Assembly (NCBI GenBank): GCA_025358925.1
Contig: JANYHT010000002.1
Location: 1-64,000 of the forward strand
DNA length: 64,000 bases
Direction: 5' to 3'
From: Gemmatimonadaceae bacterium
GTDB lineage: Bacteria > Gemmatimonadota > Gemmatimonadetes > Gemmatimonadales > Gemmatimonadaceae
The position numbers were made by a program, and so were the translations under genes. This document shows positions 44,037 through 52,043 of the stretch, in pieces (position 1 is the first letter of the stretch; each line of letters opens with the position of its first letter). The notes below the pieces were generated by a model that was given only the letters and a program-made list of their open reading frames with translations, searched no databases and was not told the DNA's origin.

Positions 44037-45467
44037 ATGTCCCGACTCGTTGCTGTTGCGCTGTTAATGGTTGCCGCACCGCTCACCGCGCAGCCCATCG
44101 TCACACCCGCCACCCCTGGCACGCGCACGTCGGGTTCATCGGCGGCAGATACGCTTCATCCGTTTGGTACACAGCGCGACCAAGCGTTTCGTCAACAGCG
44201 GTGGCTGGAACTCCGCATGGAGCGAACGCTACCCGCACTGATGCGACGGCAAGGCATCGACATGTGGGTGCTTCCGATGCGCGAGTACGCCGAAGATCCC
44301 GTCTTTCTTGCGATCACGTCGCCCACCACGTTTGCGGCGCGTCGTCGCACAATTTACGTCTTCTTTGATCGCGGGGAAAAGGAAGGCGTCGAACGCATCG
44401 CCCTCGGTGGAACGTCGCAAGGCAACGTCTACAAAGCGGTGCGCAGCGAGAAAGCCACGCCTGCCGCCGCACCCGGTGGAAGTACCACGCAACGTACCGC
44501 CGAATTGTGGGGTGATGATCAATGGTCGGTGCTCAAACAGGTCATCGAACAACGCAAGCCGAAGAAGATTGCCATCAACAGTTCGCGCGTGTTCGCGTTT
44601 GCCGACGGTCTGTCCAGCGGTGAACGCGATGGCATGCAGCAAGCCTTGGGCGCCGACATTGTGGCGAAAATGGTACCCGCCGAAGCACTGGCGGTCGACA
44701 TGATCGCGTCGCGTCAACCGGAAGAAGAAGCGGCGTTTCACGAACTCAATCACGTCGCGTGGCAAATCATCGAAGAAGCATTTTCCAACAAGGTTATCAC
44801 ACCGGGCCTAACGAAGGCGGACGATGTGGTGTGGTGGATGCGTCAGCGTCTGAACGATCTCGGACTGTCAACGTGGTTTCAGCCGAGTGTGGAAGTGCAG
44901 CGGCAGTTTGGTGTGGGTGAGTTGGTTGGGGTGAATCCAACCATTCAGCGCGGCGACGTTCTGCATTGTGATTTTGGCGTCACGGCGTTGGGGCTGAACA
45001 CGGACACGCAACACATGGCGTACGTGCTGAAGGTTGGAGAAACCGACGCGCCGGCCGGAATTAGAAACGCCATGCTCGCCTCAAACCGTTTGCAAGACAT
45101 CACGACAACCGAATTACGCCCAGGCCGCACTGGAAATCAGATTCTGTTGTCATCGCTCGCCACCATGAAACGCGAAAATATTGACGGCACCATTTACAGT
45201 CATCCGATCGGCCTGAATGGACATGGTGCGGGCGCGCTGATTGGCCTCTGGGACTACCAAGATGGCGTCCCTGGTCGCGGTGATCACATGGTCATTCCGG
45301 GCATGTGGTATTCGATTGAGCTGCAAGCCACGACCAAGGTGGCGGAGTGGGGCAATCAGCCGGTGCGTTCGATGCAGGAGGAGGACGTAATTGTGGATGC
45401 GTCGGGCAAAGTGCGGTGGGCCTATGGGCGGCAGACGAAATTCCATTTGATAGGGATTAGGGATTAG
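44037..45467 (+). CDS. Exported M24 family metallopeptidase (Xaa-Pro aminopeptidase-like)
   Basis: A 476-residue pita-bread-fold peptidase with a signal peptide (MSRLVAVALLMVAAPLTAQP). Metal ligands appear in order: HCDFGVTALG, LNTDTQHMAY, GLNGHGAGALIG, SIELQ and QEEDVIV. The first half is the creatinase/prolidase N-terminal domain. It would remove N-terminal residues, often before proline, in the periplasm. The last residues (IGIRD) and the TAG stop are encoded by 7-bp TAGGGAT repeats, so the native C-terminus may have been altered. Confidence 0.88.
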   Translation: MSRLVAVALLMVAAPLTAQPIVTPATPGTRTSGSSAADTLHPFGTQRDQAFRQQRWLELRMERTLPALMRRQGIDMWVLPMREYAEDPVFLAITSPTTFAARRRTIYVFFDRGEKEGVERIALGGTSQGNVYKAVRSEKATPAAAPGGSTTQRTAELWGDDQWSVLKQVIEQRKPKKIAINSSRVFAFADGLSSGERDGMQQALGADIVAKMVPAEALAVDMIASRQPEEEAAFHELNHVAWQIIEEAFSNKVITPGLTKADDVVWWMRQRLNDLGLSTWFQPSVEVQRQFGVGELVGVNPTIQRGDVLHCDFGVTALGLNTDTQHMAYVLKVGETDAPAGIRNAMLASNRLQDITTTELRPGRTGNQILLSSLATMKRENIDGTIYSHPIGLNGHGAGALIGLWDYQDGVPGRGDHMVIPGMWYSIELQATTKVAEWGNQPVRSMQEEDVIVDASGKVRWAYGRQTKFHLIGIRD

Positions 45468-45540
45468 GGGGAAGGGATTAGGGGGCAGGGATTAAGGGCA
45501 GAAGCCGACTATTTCCCATCACCCATTTCCCGCACCCTAT
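45449..45540. repeat. TAGGGAT 7-bp array (site 6), G-rich then C-rich
   Basis: Units TAGGGAT and variants, G-rich on the plus strand (45449-45500), are followed by a degenerate C-rich part (45509-45540, with CCC every 6-9 bases). The first units encode the M24 peptidase tail and stop. The second part precedes the GroES-like start by about ten bases. Confidence 0.85.
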
Positions 45541-45549
45541 ATTTCTTCA

Positions 45550-45921
45550 ATGATCCGAAAGAACAAACAGCTGCTTGTCGTCGGTGACCGTGTCCTCGTC
45601 AAAGTGGAAGACGGCGAGCAGCGTACCAAAGTTGGCCTGTATTTGCCGAGTACGGCGGTTGACACGCAGGCGGTGCAGGGCGGGGACATTGTCTCTACGG
45701 GGCCAGGCCTGGCGTTACCCGATTTAACGGATCATGGAGAGGATCCGTGGCGTACTAATGATGCCGGCCCGGATGCGCGGTATGTGCCTATGCAAGCGCG
45801 TGTTGGCGACTACGCGCTGTTCTTTCGTAAAGCCGCTGTCGAAATCACGTTCGAAAACGAGCAGTTTCTTGTGGTGCCGCAGTCCGCTATTCTCGCACTG
45901 GTGCGGGATAAGGATCGCTAG
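45550..45921 (+). CDS. GroES-like co-chaperone
   Basis: A 123-residue protein of the chaperonin-10 fold. LLVVGDRVLVKVEDGEQRTKVGLYLPS near the N-terminus matches GroES, including the region before the mobile loop, and VGDYALFFRKAAVEI matches the last strands. It is longer than classical GroES (about 97 residues) and has an insertion in the middle (PDLTDHGEDPWRTNDAG). It is not beside a groEL gene, so it may be a divergent paralogue. A bacilliredoxin gene follows on the same strand. Confidence 0.75.
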   Translation: MIRKNKQLLVVGDRVLVKVEDGEQRTKVGLYLPSTAVDTQAVQGGDIVSTGPGLALPDLTDHGEDPWRTNDAGPDARYVPMQARVGDYALFFRKAAVEITFENEQFLVVPQSAILALVRDKDR

Positions 45922-45953
45922 CACGTTCGAGACCCACCGAGGACCGTCGTTAC

Positions 45954-46406
45954 ATGTATCCAGAACAGATCGTTTCGCCGATGCGCCAGGAACTCACGCG
46001 CTTAGGGATTGAAGAACTCCGTACGGTCGCCGACGTCGATGCGAAGCTACGGGATCAGAAAGGCACCGCGTTGGTGATCGTGAACTCGGTGTGCGGATGC
46101 GCGGCGCGCAACGCGCGTCCAGCTATCGCGATGGCGATGACCCATGGTGTGAAACCTGACGTCTCCACCACGGTATTTGCTGGGCAGGACACGGCAGCCA
46201 CCGAGCGTGCGCGCCAATATTTCACCGGGTACGCGCCAAGTTCGCCGAGCATTGCGTTGATGAAAGACGGCGACGTGGTGTTCATGTTGGAGCGTTACAA
46301 GATTGAAGGACGCACCGCACAACAGATTGCCGCTGATCTCGTGCAAGCGTTCGACACGTATTGTGCGCCTGCTGCGACTAGCACGACCGTTGGCGCAACG
46401 GCGTAA
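45954..46406 (+). CDS. Bacilliredoxin, BrxA/BrxB family
   Basis: A 150-residue thioredoxin-fold protein of the YphP/YqiW (DUF1094) family. The active site is the CGC motif in VNSVCGCAARNARPA. The start MYPEQIVSPMRQELTRLG and the middle TTVFAGQDTAATERARQYF are typical. In Bacillus these proteins remove bacillithiol from mixed disulfides. Whether this organism makes bacillithiol is not visible here. It follows the GroES-like gene, which suggests a small stress-related pair. Confidence 0.9.
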   Translation: MYPEQIVSPMRQELTRLGIEELRTVADVDAKLRDQKGTALVIVNSVCGCAARNARPAIAMAMTHGVKPDVSTTVFAGQDTAATERARQYFTGYAPSSPSIALMKDGDVVFMLERYKIEGRTAQQIAADLVQAFDTYCAPAATSTTVGATA

Positions 46407-46458
46407 GCGTCACACGCGCACGTCACGCGCGTAGCTGGAATTTTCGCTGTCCCAATCT

Positions 46459-48183
46459 TTGCTTGATCGATTAGATCCGGCAACCGTCTCGCTTGAGCAA
46501 GCGGTCGCCGGGCAGTATGTGCTTGAGAAAGAGATTGGCCGCGGCGGTATGGGCATCGTGTTTTTGGCGGATGACGTGCAGCTCGAGCGTTCGGTCGCGA
46601 TAAAAACGCTGCCGATACATCTCGCGGCAGACGCGCAGGTCCGCAGCCGGTTTTTACGTGAGGCGCGGACGGCCGGGGCGCTTTCGCACCCGAACATCGT
46701 GCCGATTTACGTGGCCGCCGAGCGTGATGGGGTGGTGTATTTCGTCATGCGATACATCGCTGGCGAGTCACTCGCCGACCGCATCGCTCGGCTCGGCACC
46801 GTCAATGCGCGTGATACGGTCGTGTTGCTCCGACAACTTGCATCGGCCTTAAGTCACGCGCATGCGCATGGCGTGGTGCATCGCGACATCAAGGCCGAGA
46901 ATGTGTTGCTGGAAGGCGAATCGTTGCGGGCGATGCTGACTGATTTTGGTATTGCGCGGCTCGCAGAAACGAAAGCGCTCACGGCAACGGGTACGGTGCT
47001 TGGGACCGTGCAGTATATGAGTCCGGAGCAGGTGAATGGAGACACGTTGGATGGACGCAGCGATCTGTATTCGCTTGGCGTGTTGGCCTTTCACATGCTC
47101 ACGGGCTCGTTTCCGTTTGAGCGGAGTAGTGCGAGTGCGATCCTTGTGGCGCATGTGAATGCGAAACCGCCGCGCATGCAGGACGTTGCGCCCAGTGCTC
47201 CCGCAGCATTGTGCGCCATTGTTGATCGGCTGTTGCTCAAGTCGCGCGATGAACGCTTCGCTGATGGTGCCGCTGTGCAGCGCGCGTTGGATGCCGTGCC
47301 GTCGATTGTAGAAGGTGCGGTGCACGCAGTTGTCGCCGCCGCCGCGCCGATCGATGAACCGCGGACTGTGATGTCGAGCGACGACGCACAACAAGTGTGG
47401 GCGCGCGCTGCCGAACTGCAGGCAAACACTGGTGTGCTCACGCCACCGCCTGCGTTCACGCCGCGTGACGATGCTGGTGCGCTCGTCACCACGGGGTACG
47501 ACACCGCACTGGTGCGTAACGCAGCGGTGGACGCGGGGATCGATGCGAAGTACGTGGAGCGCGCGCTAGCCGAGCGCGCGTCTGCAGTACCGGCGACCAT
47601 CGTTCCCGGTCCGCAGATGCAGAAGAAAATCAATCCAGTGCTCGGCGCTCGCGTCAAGCTTTACTATGAAACTGTGATTGAAGGCGAGCTACGCGAGGAT
47701 GGGTTTGAAGAGATTGCTGACGAAGTGCGTCGACTGTTGGGCGAAATGGTGACGGTCAGTGCGGTGGGGCGCACGCTGACCATTACCACAGCGCTCGCGG
47801 CGGCACGTCAAGGCACGAATATGCGCCGACTGCAAGTCAATGTGAGTTCGCGCAACGGTCGCACGACACTTCGCGGTAATGAAGATCTTGGTCAGCAGGC
47901 AATGAGTTGGTTTGTCGGACTCACCATGGGCGGTGGATTTACTGGTGGCACTGCGGTTTTGGGGGCAATCATGGGCACCACACACAATCCGCTGTTGGGG
48001 TTCGGCGCGATGAGCGCGACCTTGATCAGCGCGTTCTTAACCGCACGATTCATGTTTCGTCGAACATCGCTCAAACGCGATGTGGAATTGCGCGACGTGA
48101 TGCAAAGATTAGTGGCGAAAGCGCGCGAGTATGTGGTGCAGCCGGTGGCGTTGCCGCGGGTTATTTCTGACCCACCCATTTGA
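46459..48183 (+). CDS. Membrane Ser/Thr protein kinase
   Basis: A 574-residue Hanks-type kinase. Residues 20-280 are the kinase domain: glycine loop GRGGMG, Lys49 in VAIKT, catalytic HRDIKAEN at 141-148, DFG at 162-164 and SPEQ for APE. A middle region without clear family follows. Hydrophobic segments near 490-540 form one hairpin or two TM helices. The start is TTG at 46459; no ATG lies before the kinase core. The last residues (ISDPPI) are read from the antisense of an ABC permease relic, so the C-terminus overlaps that relic. Confidence 0.88.
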   Translation: MLDRLDPATVSLEQAVAGQYVLEKEIGRGGMGIVFLADDVQLERSVAIKTLPIHLAADAQVRSRFLREARTAGALSHPNIVPIYVAAERDGVVYFVMRYIAGESLADRIARLGTVNARDTVVLLRQLASALSHAHAHGVVHRDIKAENVLLEGESLRAMLTDFGIARLAETKALTATGTVLGTVQYMSPEQVNGDTLDGRSDLYSLGVLAFHMLTGSFPFERSSASAILVAHVNAKPPRMQDVAPSAPAALCAIVDRLLLKSRDERFADGAAVQRALDAVPSIVEGAVHAVVAAAAPIDEPRTVMSSDDAQQVWARAAELQANTGVLTPPPAFTPRDDAGALVTTGYDTALVRNAAVDAGIDAKYVERALAERASAVPATIVPGPQMQKKINPVLGARVKLYYETVIEGELREDGFEEIADEVRRLLGEMVTVSAVGRTLTITTALAAARQGTNMRRLQVNVSSRNGRTTLRGNEDLGQQAMSWFVGLTMGGGFTGGTAVLGAIMGTTHNPLLGFGAMSATLISAFLTARFMFRRTSLKRDVELRDVMQRLVAKAREYVVQPVALPRVISDPPI

Positions 48184-48220
48184 ATACTTCGCGAATGGAA
48201 GGAGTGGTGCCGTAGATCGG
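48161..48220 (-). pseudogene. C-terminal relic of a second ABC permease, cut at the IS30 end
   Basis: The minus strand encodes PIYGTTPSIREVFKWVGQK and a TAA stop. The intact permease 1.5 kb away ends LMYGKRPSIREVFKWVGQK, also with TAA. The last 13 residues are identical and the DNA differs at two of the last 43 bases. The relic ends where the IS30 element begins. The remainder of this paralogue is absent from both sides of the element, so it has been deleted. Confidence 0.8.
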
Positions 48221-48272
48221 TAATCCCCCCCCACGAATCAGCGGTCGGTGAATTCAACCGATGCGTGCAACA
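48219..48272 (+). repeat. IS30 left inverted repeat
   Basis: Starts GGTAATCCCC and includes the 26-bp inner block. It matches the right end in inverse orientation except for a spacer of differing length. Confidence 0.88.
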
Positions 48273-48310
48273 GAGGTTGATTTGTTGCATGCGTACGGGA
48301 GAAAACAGCG

Positions 48311-49465
48311 ATGGCGACGAGAGAGGAAGTGCAGATGCGACCGGCGGAGCACGAGGCGGTGTGGCAGCAGTATCGAGCAGGGGCCACGTGCCCGATGATC
48401 AGCCGCGCTCTTGGTAAACATGTGAGCACGATTTACTCGATCGTGTCCTCGAATGGCGGCATCACTCCCGCTCGTCGCCGACGCGACGTCCGCAGTTTGA
48501 CGGCGGTGGAGCGCGAGATGATTTCGCGCGGTGTCGCAGCCGGCGAGTCGGTGCGTGCGATGGCGCGCGATCTAGGACGAGCGCCATCGACGATCAGTCG
48601 CGAGATTGCCCGTAACGGTGGGCGCCGGTACTATCGAGCGCTTAACGCGGAGACGCAGGCGTGGCAACGCGCACGACGACCCAAGTCCTCGCGTTTCACG
48701 CAGTCACCGATGTTGCGTGCCGCAGTGCATGCGAAGCTGCGCGTGAACTGGTCACCGGAACAGATCAGCGGCTGGTTACGACGGGAGTATCCGGAGGTGA
48801 GCGACATGCACGTGTCGCACGAAACGATTTATCGCAGCCTGTTTATCCAGACGCGTGGCGCGCTGAAACGCGAGCTGACTCAGCATTTGCGTACGCGTCG
48901 TCAGATGCGACGGAGTCAGCGTGCCGGTCAGCTGAGTGAGAGCCGGATTGTAGACGCGGTCTCTATTGCGCTACGACCGCCGACTGTCGAGGACCGCGCA
49001 ATCCCTGGACATTGGGAAGGCGATCTCGTTTCGGGGGCCAAGCAGTCGCACATCGCAACGCTCGTCGAACGCACATCGCGCTACGTGCATCTCGTGCAGG
49101 TGAATGGCAAAGACACCGCCTCCGTCGTCAACGCGCTCATTCGTGAAGTGCAGCGTTTGCCTGCCGGTCTCATGGCATCACTCACGTGGGATCGCGGCAT
49201 GGAGCTGGCCCAGCACGCACGATTCACCGTCGCCACAGACGCGGCGGTCTATTTCTGTGATCCGCATAGTCCATGGCAACGAGGCACGAATGAGAACACG
49301 AATGGCCTGCTCCGCCAGTACTTCCCCGATGGCATCGATCTCTCGATCTTCGATCAACACGCGCTCGACGCGGTCGCGCTGCAACTGAACACGCGTCCCA
49401 GAAAGACCCTCGACTTTCTCACGCCCGCGCACATACTTGCAGCAGGTGTTGCACGCATCGGTTGA
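48311..49465 (+). CDS. IS30 family transposase
   Basis: A 384-residue DDE transposase of the IS30 family. The N-terminal helix-turn-helix regions include RAMARDLGRAPSTISREIARN. The catalytic core shows GHWEGDLVSG (Asp), LTWDRGMELAQH (Asp) and GTNENTNGLLRQYFPDG (Glu). The start ATG has GGGAG about 9 bases upstream. The frame is uninterrupted, so the element may still be active. The stop lies inside the right inverted repeat. Confidence 0.95.
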   Translation: MATREEVQMRPAEHEAVWQQYRAGATCPMISRALGKHVSTIYSIVSSNGGITPARRRRDVRSLTAVEREMISRGVAAGESVRAMARDLGRAPSTISREIARNGGRRYYRALNAETQAWQRARRPKSSRFTQSPMLRAAVHAKLRVNWSPEQISGWLRREYPEVSDMHVSHETIYRSLFIQTRGALKRELTQHLRTRRQMRRSQRAGQLSESRIVDAVSIALRPPTVEDRAIPGHWEGDLVSGAKQSHIATLVERTSRYVHLVQVNGKDTASVVNALIREVQRLPAGLMASLTWDRGMELAQHARFTVATDAAVYFCDPHSPWQRGTNENTNGLLRQYFPDGIDLSIFDQHALDAVALQLNTRPRKTLDFLTPAHILAAGVARIG

Positions 49466-49496
49466 ATTCACCACCACTCAAAGTGGGGGGATTACC
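49447..49496 (-). repeat. IS30 right inverted repeat
   Basis: The reverse complement starts GGTAATCCCCCC and contains the same inner 26-bp block as the left end. It overlaps the end of the transposase gene. Confidence 0.88.
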
Positions 49497-49720
49497 CAAT
49501 ACACAGCCGCTCAAGTTGGGGCTACACGCAGCATCAAATTTCCATTGCAACCGCTGCCAAACAGCGAACTTACTGCGTTGAAGCCCGTTGCCCCTCATGC
49601 GATGGCAGCGGATAACAGCATAGTGCGTGCGCGATCTGCCACGGAGGTACACATGGAACCTACACAGGTGCGAACGAAACAGCATTCTGTCATTCTCGCA
49701 CCCTGCATTTCAGCACATGT
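49497..49720. other. Unassigned 224-bp segment between IS30 and permease gene
   Basis: No supported gene is seen. It does not encode the missing part of the permease paralogue in any minus-strand frame I read. The start (CCGCTCAAGTTGGGG) weakly resembles the inner flank of the IS30 right end, so it could be a fragment of another element. Confidence 0.4.
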
Positions 49721-51004
49721 TTATTTCTGACCCACCCACTTGAATACTTCGCGAATGGATGGACGCTTGCCGTACATCAAAAGTCCAACACGATAAATTC
49801 GCCCCGCTATCCACACGGTGGCACAGGCGCCCAGTGCAACGCTGAGGAGGGCGATAGTGATGTCGAGCGGCGGCACAGGAGCGACCGTCATACGTAGTGG
49901 CATCACGATGGGGGCGCTGAACGGCAGCATGCTGAGAATGCGCGACAACTTTCCGTCGGGTTGCAACAGTACGTTCTGCACAAACATGACACTGGTCACG
50001 AGCAGCAAAACGACCGGCATTTGCGCTTGCTGTGCTTCTTGTTCGCTGTTGACAGTTGCGCCCACTGCGGCGAACAGTCCCGCATAAAACATGAAACCCA
50101 AGACAAAAAATGCGAGCAGCACGGCACCCGTCCCCATTGAAATATCAGGCATGTTGAGCGGCATCTGCGCCGCACCAAACTTCGCGAGAATGGGTTCGCG
50201 CACTTTGTACATCAGGACGCCCATCGACAGCCAGAGCACGAGCTGCGTGAGTCCGACACTACCCACACCAATCACTTTTCCGGCCAGCAAGCGCGTGGCG
50301 GGCAAACTCGAAATGACAACCTCAGCGACGCGCGTTTGTTTTTCTTCCAGCACACCACGCAACACATTCAAACCATAGATAAAGATCGTCATATACAGCA
50401 ACATCGCGACCGCGAGCCCGAAAAAGAAATTGATCTGGCCCGAACCGCCGCGACCCTGCTTGGTGAGACGTTCGGTCGTCACGTTGATATTGAGATCGGT
50501 AATTTGTCGTCCGACGTCCGGATCAATACCGCTTTTTTCCATGCGAATAGTCATGACTTCATGCTGCACCGCGCGCTCGAGTTTCTGCATGTCAAATAGC
50601 GCCGTGGTATTGCTGCCCGCATAACGCGCGCGTTGTCCAGCGAGCGTTGATTCATCGAGCACCAAATATCCCTTCACCCGCTCCGCTATTACGTCTTTCG
50701 TTGCCAGCGACTCAGCGGCAGCGATGCCGCTCTGCGCGACCACGGCAATCTTGGCGGTGCTGGTGCCTCCAGAAATACCGCCGCTGATGCGCGACGCCAC
50801 GCGATCGCCGAGCCCAGCGCCGGTCGCATCAATGATGACGATGTTGGCCGCGTCGGCCGCACCCTTGTCGCGTGACGCGATAAGTGCGGGGAGAAACATG
50901 AGCAGTCCGAAAAACAGCGGACCAAAGAGTGTCGCAATGAGGAACCAGCGCGAGCGTACACGCTCAACGTATTCGCGGCGGATAACCGCCATCAGCTTAC
51001 CCAT
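49721..51004 (-). CDS. ABC-2 type permease, NatB-like
   Basis: A 427-residue ABC exporter permease. An N-terminal TM helix (RWFLIATLFGPLFFGLLMFLP in two adjoining pieces, residues 19-40) is followed by a large extracytoplasmic domain to about residue 190. Five TM helices fill the C-terminal half, including GLNVLRGVLEEKQTRVAEVV. This is the NatB/YhaP layout. The ATG overlaps the stop of the ATPase gene by 8 bp. Substrates of the family include Na+, drugs or peptides. A relic of a close paralogue lies beyond the IS30 element. Confidence 0.88.
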   Translation of the reverse strand: MGKLMAVIRREYVERVRSRWFLIATLFGPLFFGLLMFLPALIASRDKGAADAANIVIIDATGAGLGDRVASRISGGISGGTSTAKIAVVAQSGIAAAESLATKDVIAERVKGYLVLDESTLAGQRARYAGSNTTALFDMQKLERAVQHEVMTIRMEKSGIDPDVGRQITDLNINVTTERLTKQGRGGSGQINFFFGLAVAMLLYMTIFIYGLNVLRGVLEEKQTRVAEVVISSLPATRLLAGKVIGVGSVGLTQLVLWLSMGVLMYKVREPILAKFGAAQMPLNMPDISMGTGAVLLAFFVLGFMFYAGLFAAVGATVNSEQEAQQAQMPVVLLLVTSVMFVQNVLLQPDGKLSRILSMLPFSAPIVMPLRMTVAPVPPLDITIALLSVALGACATVWIAGRIYRVGLLMYGKRPSIREVFKWVGQK

Positions 51005-51962
51005 GACCGCTCATCCCCGCTTCAACGTGAGTGGCACCAACTTTCTCGAGAAAGATTTTGTGCAGCGACGGACGTACGAGTTCGAAGCGTTCGATGGTTG
51101 CACCAGCCGTCATCAATGCCGCGAGCAATTCTTGCGCAACGGCACCAGGTGCAAGTTCGACTTCGAGAAACCGATTGGAGTCGTCCACTTTATTCACGAA
51201 CCGCACATCGTGCAGCACGGCTTGCACCGCTGCTGATGGTGCGCCGTCGAGACCAAGTGCCACCATGCGTGCACCGTGTGCCTCGCGAACCTCAGCCACG
51301 CCACCGTCAAGCACTTTTTGACCGCGCGCAATGATGCACACCGAATCACACATGCGTTCGGCATTCTCCATGATGTGCGTGCTGAAAATGACCGTTCGAT
51401 TCTGCTTCTTGAGATCGACGACGGTGTCTTTCAGCGCCTGCGCATTGATCGGATCGAGACCACTAAACGGCTCGTCGAGAATCACGAGTTCGGGTTCATG
51501 CAGCAGCGCTCCGATGAATTGCACTTTTTGCTGCATGCCGCGAGAAAGCTCGTCGACTTTGGCGTTGCCCCAATCTTCGCTGCCGTTTTTCAGCTGCAGG
51601 CGTTCCAGCCACATCTCGATGCGTCGGTCGAGCTCTTTGCCGCCCAATCCCTTCAGCTCACCGAGAAACCGGAGCACGCGTTTGACCTGCATTTTTCGAT
51701 AGAGGCCACGTTCTTCCGGCAGATAGCCGATGCGATCAACAAGCGCGGGGTCGGAGTGTGGAACGCCGAGTACGCGAATGGTGCCTTCGTCGGGGGAGAT
51801 GATATTGAGCAGCATACGAATCGTCGTCGTCTTGCCCGCGCCGTTCGGCCCAAGCAGGCCGTACACAGCGCCGCGCGGCACGGTGAGCGAGAGCGATTGC
51901 ACCGCGACGTGATGATCGTATCTTTTAACGATGTCCTGAATTTCGATGGCAGGTGTGGTCAT
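50997..51962 (-). CDS. ABC transporter ATP-binding protein, NatA-like
   Basis: A 321-residue ATPase. Walker A is GPNGAGKT at 38-45, the signature LSRGMQQ at 139-145 and Walker B LVILDEP at 159-165. A C-terminal extension after residue 235 is typical of NatA-type exporters. It energises the permease encoded directly downstream, whose gene it overlaps. It is divergent from the molybdate transporter gene. Confidence 0.92.
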   Translation of the reverse strand: MTTPAIEIQDIVKRYDHHVAVQSLSLTVPRGAVYGLLGPNGAGKTTTIRMLLNIISPDEGTIRVLGVPHSDPALVDRIGYLPEERGLYRKMQVKRVLRFLGELKGLGGKELDRRIEMWLERLQLKNGSEDWGNAKVDELSRGMQQKVQFIGALLHEPELVILDEPFSGLDPINAQALKDTVVDLKKQNRTVIFSTHIMENAERMCDSVCIIARGQKVLDGGVAEVREAHGARMVALGLDGAPSAAVQAVLHDVRFVNKVDDSNRFLEVELAPGAVAQELLAALMTAGATIERFELVRPSLHKIFLEKVGATHVEAGMSGHG

Positions 51963-52043
51963 GACGGAAAGATGGTGAGGCGTTCGTGAAATTGTGCAGT
52001 TGTCTACCTCGTGTCTTACGTGCGCACGAGAGATATTCCGTCA

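Larger units (their letters stand above)
48219..49496 (+). mobile_element. IS30 family insertion sequence, 1278 bp
   Basis: The ends are imperfect inverted repeats. The outer 12 bases GGTAATCCCCCC are identical, and an inner 26-bp block is identical at 48247-48272 and 49447-49472, with a diverged spacer between. One full transposase gene lies inside. Flanking bases (TC before, CA after) show no target duplication. That points to a rearrangement after insertion. Confidence 0.9.

Noticed and set aside
48210-49505. Target-site duplication of the IS30 element
   Set aside because: The bases on the two sides (TC and CA) do not match at 2 or 3 bp.
49437-49730. 97-codon plus-strand frame across the IS30 right end
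   Set aside because: It starts inside the inverted repeat, has no recognisable domain and no Shine-Dalgarno.
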